From Muscardinus avellanarius (Eukaryota; Chordata; Mammalia; Rodentia; Gliridae), in contig OY726560.1 in assembly GCA_963383645.1 (NCBI GenBank), positions 67,451,323 through 67,515,322 on the forward strand: a stretch of DNA of 64,000 nt, read 5' to 3'. Positions 56,260-64,000 of this stretch are shown one piece after another. A model generated the notes under the pieces. The model searched no databases. It was given only the letters and a program-made list of their open reading frames with translations, and had not been told where the DNA came from. The translations under genes were made by a program, and so were the position numbers. Numbering within the stretch: the first letter of the stretch is position 1; each line of letters begins with the position of its first letter.

Positions 56260-57850
56260 ATATAAGGGACACAAACAATCTTGACAGTGAACCAAGTTAA
56301 AAGACTTCTATCTCCTTATTTTCAAAACTTATTAAAAAAAACAGTAATCAAGACAGTATGGTACTACTAGCTTAAAGCAAAAATTAGCATCAATGGAAGA
56401 GAGTCCAGAGATAAGTTTATGTATTATGATTTTGACAAAGAGATACTAAGACTATTCAATGGGCAGTGACTAGCCTTTTCAACAGTGGTGCAGGGACAAT
56501 TGGATAAGTACATGCCAAAAAATGTTGCTGAATCTCTACAAACCATATACAAAAACAACTCAAAATGGACAAAGTCATTAATGTAAATAAGATTGTAATA
56601 TTCGTAGAAATAAATTTAGGCATAAATCTTTATTACTTTAGATTAGGTGAAATAACCAAAGTGGAGGTTAGGAGACAGATAAATTGAATTTTATCAAAAT
56701 TTAAAACTTTTGTGCATCAAAGTACACCATCAATAAAGTAAAAGACAACTCATGGGGTCGGAGATGATATTTGCAAATTGTATAACTGTGAAAATAGTTA
56801 TATATAACTTTTGAAGCTGAATAATAAAAAGATAAGTCAAGGCCGGGCGTGGTGGCGCACGCTTGTAATCCCCACTCTTGGGAGGTGGAGACAGGAGGAT
56901 CGTGCAGGTTCGAAGCCAGCTGCGCACACTGGCTTAGGAGACCCTGTTTCCAAATAAAAATGTAAAAATAGGTCTGGGAGTGTAGCCCGGAGGTAGAAGG
57001 GTTTCCAGGAACCCCAGTACCACCAAAAAAAAAAAAATAAATAAATAAATAAAAATAAGTCAAATAAAAATAGGCAGAGGATCTGAATAGGCATTTCTCC
57101 AAAGAAGACATACAAATGGCCAATAATAAGCACATACAAATTTCCATGACCTAATTAGTTATCAGGGAAACACAAAAAACTACAATGAGATATTCTTTAC
57201 ACCCAGTCAGATGGCTATCATTGAGTGCTGTCTGTTACAGTTGTTATAGTAACAAGTGTTGGGCAAGATGTAGAGAATTTGGAACCCTTATACACTGTTG
57301 GTGGAAATGTGAAGTTTCCACCAACAGCCACTTTGGAAAACAGTTTGACATTTTCTCAAACATATGATCTGGAAATTCCATTTCTAGGCATGTATCCAAG
57401 AGAAATGAAAACATATGCCCACACAAAACTAGTCCATGAATGTTCATAATAGCCCCCCAAATGGAAACAACTCAAAGTCTATCAACTGATTCATGGGTAA
57501 ATAAATGTGATATATGAATACAGTGGAATGTTATTTGGATGTAACTAGGAATGAAGACCAGACACATACTTCAACATGGATGAACCTTAAAATATGCTAA
57601 GTGACAGAAGCCAGACACATATGTTATATTACTCTATTTGTATAAAATAGGCAAATGCATAGGAACAGAAAGTCAATTAGTGATCAATGAGGTGGGAGTT
57701 GGGAGGAAATGGGTGTGATAGTTAATGGGTAAAGGGTATCTTTTGAGTTGTAATAATGTTTAAAAATTTTGGTGATATTTGTGTATCTCTGAATATGTTA
57801 TAAAACATGAAATTGTATATTTAAAGTAGGCAAATTAGTATTTTATTATA
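56260..57850 (+). mobile_element. Old L1 fragment (ORF2 3' half and 3' UTR)
   Basis: Sense landmarks CAGTAATCAAGACAGTATGG, ATTTCTCCAAAGAAGACATA, ACACTGTTGGTGGAAATGTG, CCATTTCTAGGCATGTATCC, GGTGGGAGTTGGGAGGAAAT. No poly(A) tail; frames broken. Confidence 0.85.
56841..57052 (+). mobile_element. B1/ID-type SINE with TSD
   Basis: GCCGGGCGTGGTGGCGCACG head. ATAAGTCAA occurs immediately before the element and after its AAATA-rich tail. Confidence 0.93.
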
Positions 57851-57865
57851 GTATTTGTTTTTTAT

Positions 57866-58040
57866 TAGTATTGGTACTGGAGACTAGCACAGGTGCATTC
57901 TACCCCTGAGCTATACCCCTGGCCCTTTTTATTTTGAAATGAGGTCTTGCTAAGTCGCTGAAGCTGGCCTTAAACCTGTGATCCTCCTGTCTCAACCTTC
58001 CAAGAATAGGATTTACAGGTGTGTGCCACCATGCTAAGCT
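57866..58040 (-). mobile_element. B1/ID-type SINE
   Basis: GGTACTGGAGACTAGCACAG to GCCACCATGCTAAGC. Confidence 0.88.
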
Positions 58041-58295
58041 CTAGGTAGAGTATATAGTATGTAAAGGATAGCTCAGTGAAACTGTTGACTTAAAAAAATA
58101 AAAGAAAAACAAATGCAAGTGTTCAAATGAGTGATTTTGATTTGATATATAATGAAATGTTGGCTCTGGGCCCTTTGTTTTATCTGGTAGAATTGGTTTC
58201 TAAAGAACTAAATTTCTGCTGGGCCTTTATGGAGCAAGGGCTCTCTAAGGGGCATAGTTTAGGTGTGCACGAGCTTGTATGAAAAAATGTTTTTC

Positions 58296-58475
58296 AAGCC
58301 AGGTATGGTGGTGTATGACTAAGAAAGGAAGATCACGAGTTTGAGGCTAGCCTCAGCAATTTATCCAGACCCTCAGCAAATTAGGGAGTTTCAAAATATA
58401 AATAAATTAAAAGGGCAGAGGGTGTAGGTCAGTGGTAGAACGCTTATGGGTTCAATCCCCAAAACAAACAAACAA
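58296..58475 (+). mobile_element. B1/ID-type SINE, head-deleted
   Basis: AGCCAGGTATGGTGGTGTATG, GCAGAGGGTGTAGGTCAGTGG, AAACAAACAAAC tail. Confidence 0.85.
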
Positions 58476-58476
58476 A

Positions 58477-58695
58477 AAGCCGGGCATAGTACACACCTGT
58501 AATTCCAGTACTTGGAAGGCTGAGACAGAAGGATCGCAGGGTCAGCCAGCCTAGCAACGTTGGAGGCCCTCTGCAACCTAGTGAGACCCTGTTTCAAAAT
58601 AAAGAATAGAAAATAGGGCAGGGGGTATATCTCAGAGGTAGAATGTTCCTGGCTACAATTCCCAGTACCACAAAAAGAAAGGAAAAAGAGAGAGA
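58477..58695 (+). mobile_element. B1/ID-type SINE
   Basis: AGCCGGGCATAGTACACACC head, GCAGGGGGTATATCTCAGAGG ID half, AAAGAAAGG tail. Confidence 0.88.
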
Positions 58696-59036
58696 AAGAT
58701 CAGATAAACAGTTTTCAGATCTGCTTACATCCTGGCTCCTCTCAGGGGAAGGATAGCCTTGTCGGGTTTCAGCAGGTCAGCTATTAATGGACATAATGAG
58801 GATAAGCCTTCTTGGTGGGAAAGTCCTGAGAGCTGCTGGATTTGGACAACTGTGGATAAAGGAGAAGCTAAAAACTGCAGATAGAAAATGGATCTTTCTT
58901 GAAGGGCCTCCAAGGAAAACTTTGCATTTGACATGAGCCCACATCTGGAGGTTTCATCTCTATGAATGAAAACTTAGTAAGTCGATTCTGATCTCTTCAT
59001 TTGAGGCTTGTTTTGATCATTAAAAAAGTTAATAAT

Positions 59037-59242
59037 AGCTAAGTGTGGGGGTGCATACCTGTCGTCCCAGTACTTGGGAGCCTGAGACAGGAGAATTGCA
59101 GGTTCCAGACCAGACTCAGCAACTTATATCTTGTTTGAAAATAAAAAATTAAATGGGCTGGGGCTCTACCTGGGAGGTAGAATTCCCCTGGGTTCAATTC
59201 CCAATACTAAAAAAAAAAAGAAAAAGAAAAAGAAAAAAAAAG
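59037..59242 (+). mobile_element. B1/ID-type SINE with AAAAAG tail
   Basis: AGCTAAGTGTGGGGGTGCAT head, GGCTGGGGCTCTACCTGGGAGG ID half. AAAAAGTTAATAA lies on both sides of the element. Confidence 0.9.
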
Positions 59243-59479
59243 TTAATAAAGTACTCTTATTCTCCTGTGAAATTTCCCCTCCACAGGCTTGCCGGGCCTC
59301 CAGCCCCCTGCAGGAATTTGTGTAAAATGTTTCACCTTCAGTTTCCCAGAGCCAAGGGGAGAAAAGGAAGTAAACACTCTGATTTTTGTACTTCATCATT
59401 TCAACTTATTTTTGTCCTTTGTGGTTTTGTTGCCTGGATGCAGAAAAACCCTTTTAGGCTTGCAAGCCATAAAAGATGA

Positions 59480-60360
59480 AATATTAATTTGATTTGATTT
59501 TAGAGTTCCTTCCATGACACGGCTTGGCATTTGTGCTTATGCATTATTTCAGCCGGAACTGGGCAGACACCTGAAATGAAAAGCGCAGCTGTTTTCTCTG
59601 TTGAGTGTTCCTTTTTATTAGCTTTTTTTTTCAGTGCTCCCAAGATGTTGAGTTTTCAAGATTGGGCTTCTCATATTTCTCTCCTGCAGTGTCTCCCTGT
59701 GTTGGCCCAGCATTGGAGACAGTGTTATTCTGGGCGAATGAGATCCGTCAGGCCAAAGAGAAGTAAAATCTGGGCTTTGTGGAGATATCTCCAGGCTGCA
59801 GGCATGGAGGCTGAAATTTTTAGAAGTGTAATGCCTATGAAAGCCTTTCATTAATCTTTTAATTGAAGTCGTGCTAGAAATTTCAGAGCCTTCTCTAAGG
59901 GTTCGTTGCAGGCTATACCCATCTGAGTCACTCTTCGGCCATCACAGGGTGCTTGATAGGAAGCCGAGGCCCAGGACAGAGGCTCCAGGGGGGAGAACTT
60001 GAGACAGGTGATCTGTGATAGCCCTGTGTTAGGCTAGCTACTCTGCCAGCAGAATTTTTCAATAAGCCTCCTATAATTACTTCACGGTCCCTCTGAGCTT
60101 GTCTTCAGGTCTATGATGCGTGCTGGTCAGCTCTACTCTCTCAGGCTGCCTTTCCCAACCTAAAGTCCAATTTGGCTTAAAGTTATAATATGAAATATTA
60201 TGGATTTAAAGAAAGAGATTGTCCTTTGTCTTAAAACAGCCACCAAATTCTAAGACAAATGTTACCATACATTAATTCTACTGACAGACCCAGTCCGTTG
60301 TTTGTGAAGGGATTCCTGAAGCTTTTTTACAGCAATGAGATTGAGATATATGAAAAGTAA
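59480..60360. other. Repeat-free intronic block
   Basis: About 880 bp without any repeat I recognise, the longest such stretch near the 3' part of the window. Possible regulatory or conserved non-coding sequence, but nothing in it proves that. The ORF at 59531-59854 has no recognisable domain. Confidence 0.4.
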
Positions 60361-60447
60361 AGGCACATCTTGTTTCTTTTTTTTTTTTTGTAGATTTATA
60401 TAGTTTGTGAGAAGGTACACTTACTATCTTGTCTATTTTTTCTATTT

Positions 60448-60600
60448 ATTTATTTATTTGGTGGTACTGGGAGTGGAACCCTGGGGCTTTCTACCTCCGG
60501 GCTATACTCCCGGACCTATTTTATATTTTATTTGGAAACGGGGTCTCACTAAGTTGCTGAGAGCCTCACTCAGTAGCCAAGGCTGGCTTTGAACCTGTTA
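60448..60600 (-). mobile_element. B1/ID-type SINE, head-truncated
   Basis: (TTTA)n tail, GGTGGTACTGGGAGTGGAAC, ends at GGCTTTGAACCTG where an L1-like piece begins. Confidence 0.85.
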
Positions 60601-60617
60601 CAAAACTGTGCTAGATA

Positions 60618-60690
60618 CACACAAAAGAATTTTATTCAGCCATAGAGAAGGACAAAATTATGTCATCTGCAGAAAAATGGAGGCAGTGAA
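60618..60690 (+). mobile_element. Short L1 ORF2 3'-end fragment
   Basis: TTTTATTCAGCCATAGAGAAG, GACAAAATTATGTCATCTGC, AGAAAAATGGAGGCAGTG: the sense counterpart of the ORF2 C-terminal block seen antisense at 21.5 and 51.3 kb. Confidence 0.7.
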
Positions 60691-61313
60691 TCTGGATCCA
60701 AGAGCGTGAGGATGGCTGAGATTCTGAGGACCCCTCTGCATTCGCCTAGATCACCACTGTGGCGCGACATTCTGCAGCACCGATTTCCTGTTAGGAAGAG
60801 GTGTGAGGTGTGACGGGCCCGGCTATGCTCACTCACTTGTTACCTTTGATGGATGGCCAGCTAATTCAGAATTTTGGTCAAAGTCAGGTTTCTTTTTCTT
60901 TAGGCACAAATCTAAATATTTAATACCTGTCAGTTTTAAACTGATTTGAGTAAGTTATTTTTAGCTTGAAATGAGTTCACAGATTTTTATATTTATAAAA
61001 TGAAAGATAGACTAGTGTAAGGAGTAATTGAAAACTGGAATGACTGAGTAAATCACCTGAAGATTTTATGTAATAAATTCTAAATTAAAAATTTGTTCAT
61101 TCATCCATATATTTACTAGGCCCGGGCACATACCAGACAAACGGGAAGGTCACTTTGATGTTCAAGAACCTGCCAGAAAGATGGAGAAGTAAACACAGTA
61201 GATGGTGGCAGGTGTGATGGCAGGCCCAGCCCTGGGGCCCATGAAAGCAAACTGTCGTTCTTAGCAATTGTAACAACAGCACCATTGACGTTTCCTGAGC
61301 CTCCAGCATTCTT

Positions 61314-61475
61314 TAGGGGGGCTGGGGCTGGGAATAGAATTTATAGGCATTTTATCTTCAAACTAGAGCCCACCCCTTTTTATTTTTTGTTTTGAGACAG
61401 GGTCTTGTTAAGTTTCTGAGGCCGGACTTGAACCTGTGATCCTCCTATCTCAGCCTCTCAGAGCCTATAACATTT
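61314..61475 (-). mobile_element. B1/ID-type SINE
   Basis: GGGGGGCTGGGGCTGGGAATAG, GAGACAGGGTCTTGTTAAG, GATCCTCCTATCTCAGCC. Confidence 0.82.
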
Positions 61476-61800
61476 TTGATACTGAGTGAGTTGTCTAAAT
61501 TTATCTTCCTCTCCTTCAGCTCAAGGTTTTATTTTGCTCCCAGTCATGTGTTAAGCTCTGGTGCATTTTATGTGCTACTTACAATACAGGTGATGTCTAC
61601 ATATTTGACAGAAATTGGAGTAAAAAGGAAAAGTTCATCCAGCAGCTTAAATATTTGGAAATTAAATGGCTATCTTTTTCATAAAGACATTTGGATTCCA
61701 TGTACCCATAGCATTACAAGGGCAAGGGATATTTTGACCCAGAATAAAGTTATAAAACCCAATGTTACGAGATAATGGTGCTTGACATCGAAAAAAGGAA

Positions 61801-62995
61801 GCACGACAGGGGCCCCGGGCCGAACTGCGCGTAGCACGCCAGACCCCTGGAGAAACCAGGCCCAGTAAGACGCTGGATTCTGGGCGGGGGTCGCGGGCGG
61901 GGCACGCCTAATGGGGCCCGGGTCGCGGGACTCTGGGCCCCTGCCGAACTGCGCGTAGCACGCCAGACCCCTGGAGAAACCGGACCCAGTAAGACGCTGG
62001 GTTCTGGGCGGGGGTCCCGGGCTGGGCACGCCAGATGGGGCCCGGGTCGCGGGACTCTGGGCCCCAGGCAGAACTGCGAGTAGCACCCCAGATCCCTGGA
62101 GAAACCAGGCCCAGTAAGACGCTGGGTTCTGGGCAGGGGTCGCGCGCGGCGCACAAAAGCCGGGGCCTGGGTCGCGGGACCCTGGGCCCCGGGCCGAACT
62201 GCGCGTAGCACGCCAGACCCCTGGAGAAACCAGGCCCAGTAAGACGCTGGGTTCTGGGCGGGGGTCGCGGGCGGGGCACGCCTAATGGGGCCCGGGTCGC
62301 GGGACTCTGGGCCCCTGCCGAACTGCGCGTAGCACGCCAGACCCCTGGAGAAACCGGACCCAGTAAGACGCTGGGTTCTGGGCGGGGTTCCCGGGCTGGG
62401 CACGCCAGATGGGGCCCGGGTCGCGGGACTCTGGGCCCCAGGCAGAACTGCGAGTAGCACCCCAGATCCCTGGAGAAACCAGGCCCAGTAAGACGCTGGG
62501 TTCTGGGCAGGGGTCGCGCGCGGCGCACAAAAGCCGGGGCCTGGGTCGCGGGACCCTGGGCCCCGGGCCGAACTGCGCGTAGCACGCCAGACCCCTGGAG
62601 AAACCAGGCCCAGTAAGACGCTGGGTTCTGGGCGGGGGTCGCGGGCGGGGCACGCCTAATGGGGCCCGGGTCGCGGGACTCTGGGCCCCTGCCGAACTGC
62701 GCGTAGCACGCCAGACCCCTGGAGAAACCAGACCCAGTAAGACGCTGGGTTCTGGGCAGGGGTCGCGGGCTGGGCACGCCAGATGGGGCCCGGGTCGCGG
62801 GACTCTGGGCCCCAGGCCGAACTGCGAGTAGCACGCCAGACCCCTGGAGAAACAAGGCCCAGTAAGACGCTGGGTTCTGGGCGGGGGTCGAGCACAGGGC
62901 ACGCCAGCTGGGGCCCGGATCGCGGGACTCTGGGTCCCAGCCGAACTGCGAGTAGCACGCCAGACCCCTGGAGAAACCGGGCCCAGAACAGAAAA
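61801..62995. repeat. GC-rich 125-bp tandem array with a three-monomer (374 bp) higher-order repeat
   Basis: CGAACTGCG (or AGAACTGCG) recurs at 61821, 61945, 62070, 62195, 62319, 62444, 62569, 62693, 62818 and 62942, spacing 124 or 125. Three monomer types alternate. Type 1 contains CACGCCTAATGGGG, type 2 contains CACGCCAGATGGGG, and type 3 contains GCGCACAAAAGCCGG and GTAGCACCCCAGATCC. The trimer repeats almost perfectly at 61821-62194, 62195-62568 and again from 62569, before the array ends in divergent monomers. Very CpG-rich; minus-strand ORFs up to 391 codons arise because monomers rarely contain stops. Confidence 0.95.
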
Positions 62996-63480
62996 AGATA
63001 AAGAAAAATATCGGAGAGGTGGTAAGAAAGCCGTTATGGATGCCAGGACACTGGAGATGCAGACAAAACTTATCTAAATGCACTGGAACTTATGGAAAAA
63101 TTCGCCGTGAAAGAGGACTGCTATTTCTCTATATTGTTAAGAATCTCAGACATCACATATAAGGAGAGAGTTTAGCGGAGACCAAGGAGAAATGCGGTGT
63201 TGAAAGAGTTCTTCGCGATGGTGGTAGAGACTTGTATTCAGGAGAAGCAGAAACCGGATCTTACCAACTTTATTTTTTTGGAGAAATTACACCAAATGTC
63301 GAATGCTACCATCACGCATGCTTAGGAACACTGGACAACATTCAGAGTGGAAAAAGAGCCTGGGAAGGATTTGAAACGGTGGAGGCAGTGGCAATGCCAG
63401 TGGCCAATATTCGGGGGAGGCAGAGATCTGATACATTACAGCTGGAACCTTTGAAATACTAACCACAGAGACAGTGATCG
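62996..63480. other. Unique spacer between two tandem arrays
   Basis: About 485 bp, AT-richer and non-repetitive, starting ACAGAAAAAGATAAAG and ending AACCACAGAGACAGTGATC. I recognise no gene or repeat. An open stretch of 76 codons at 63232-63462 has no known domain. Its position suggests it belongs to one composite element with the arrays. Confidence 0.6.
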
Positions 63481-63481
63481 G

Positions 63482-64000
63482 AACCTGCTGAGGGGTTAGG
63501 CGGGCGCCGGGGCCAGTGGCCGACATCGGAGCTTGCTGTGAGGCAGGGCCACTACTGAGGCCTCCGTGGCCGGGATTGGAACCTGCAGAGGGGTTAGACC
63601 GATGCTGGGGCCAGCGAGGCCGGCATTGGAGCCTGCCATGATGCAAGGCTTGTGCTAGGGCCTCCGAGGTCGGGTCCGGAACTTGCTGAGGGGTTAGGCC
63701 GGTGCTGGGGTCAGCGAGGCCGGCATCGGAGCCTGCCGTGAGGCAAGGCCAGTGTTGGGGCCCCCAAGGACGGGACCGGAGCCTGCTGAGGGGTTAGGCC
63801 GGTGCTGGGGCCAGCGAGCCTGGCATCAGAGCCTGCCATGAGGCAAGGCCGGTACTTGGGCCTCTGAGGCCAGGATAAGAGCCTGCCGAGGGGTTAGGCC
63901 GGTGCTGGGGCCTCCGAGGCCAGGATAAGAGCCTGCTGAGGGGTTAGGCCGGTGCTGGGGCCAGCGAGGCCGGCATCGGAGCCTGCCTTGAGGCAAGGCC
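63482..64000. repeat. GC-rich 100-bp (2 x 50) tandem array, continuing past the window
   Basis: GGGGTTAG recurs at 63492, 63590, 63690, 63790 and 63890 (spacing 98-100), then at 63940 (spacing 50). Each 100-bp unit is two related half-units: GGTTAGGCCGGTGCTGGGGCC-type and GGCAAGGCCGGTGCTGGGGC-type, each ending near GGAGCCTGC. The 50-bp step at 63890-63940 is a half-unit deletion or unequal exchange. The right edge lies inside the array. Confidence 0.93.

Larger units (their letters stand above)
26910..64000 (+). other. SLCO5A1: SLCO5A1 intron downstream of exon C (more than 37 kb, incomplete)
   Basis: Starts at GT 26910-26911 (phase 1); no acceptor-plus-exon matching SLCO5A1 was found before the right edge. 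Repeats are listed separately. I recognise nothing in 26940-27245, 27835-28920, 29365-29920, 31015-31160, 31965-32130, 32380-32650, 32790-33120, 33425-34050, 34265-34620, 35330-35800, 35950-36085, 36305-36620, 36860-37785, 37995-38870, 39255-39560, 39750-40080, 47600-48000, 48330-48740, 58050-58290, 58690-59035, 59245-60440, 60700-61310 or 61480-61760. Confidence 0.85.

Noticed and set aside
54540..57850. Twin-priming 5' inversion of one L1
   Set aside because: The minus-strand part (open ORF1) looks much younger than the adjacent sense L1, which lacks a poly(A) tail and is heavily decayed.
61908..63083. 391-codon minus-strand ORF as a protein gene
   Set aside because: It is composed of tandem 125-bp monomers, has parallel open frames, no recognisable domain and no splice or promoter context. 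Kept only as a low-interest observation.
61801..64000. CRISPR-like array
   Set aside because: Units are contiguous and similar along their whole length with no unique spacers, and the genome is mammalian.
26910..64000. The next SLCO5A1 exon (starting V-I-I-V-P-S-A-G in known orthologues)
   Set aside because: Looked for on the + strand and not found; the intron probably extends past the window.
1..64000. tRNA genes
   Set aside because: The only tRNA-like sequences are ID-type halves of SINEs with diverged boxes and A-rich tails.

Overview
The window is mammalian nuclear DNA, almost all of it intron. Three spliced exons on the + strand (2906-3038, 9712-9929, 26745-26909) encode a contiguous internal part of the solute carrier SLCO5A1 (organic anion transporter family member 5A1). 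Together they give only 516 coding bases in 64 kb. The interspersed repeats point to a squirrel (Sciuridae, ground squirrel or marmot type). More than 50 dimeric SINEs combine a B1-like head (GCCGGGCGTGGTGGCGCACGC) with an ID-like tail (GGTGTAGCTCGGAGGTAGAATGCC), a combination typical of sciurid genomes. The species call is inference; the gene call is strong. Repeat boundaries are approximate unless a target-site duplication (TSD) is quoted.

Layout. 1-2905: intron with SINEs and a CAA microsatellite. 2906-3038: exon A. 3039-9711: intron with an old LTR-like repeat, MIRs and many SINEs. 9712-9929: exon B. 9930-26744: intron with SINEs, an L2 piece, 5'-truncated L1 3' ends, a 99-nt LTR-R-region retrocopy, and two solo LTRs of one family in inverted orientation. 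26745-26909: exon C. 26910-64000: a large unfinished intron. It holds a solo LTR inside a SINE, a second R-region retrocopy, MaLR LTRs, a near-full-length decayed L1 (40.7-47.6 kb, minus), an ERV2/ERVK-type solo LTR, a nested L1 cluster (50.2-57.9 kb) that includes an internally deleted L1, and a CpG-rich terminal block with two tandem arrays (61.8-64.0 kb). The exon that should follow exon C was not found, so the gene continues beyond the right edge.

How it fits together. The coding signal is conventional: consensus GT-AG introns, and the OATP signature split across the exon A/B junction. The unusual material is in the retroelements. Two independent insertions copy just the R segment of an LTR transcript, each with a poly(A) tail and a long TSD. 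One L1 joins a two-monomer 5' UTR directly to the 3' end of ORF2 inside a single 12-bp TSD. A possibly undescribed composite element has a 125-bp array with a three-monomer higher-order repeat, a unique middle, and a 100-bp (2 x 50) array that runs off the window.
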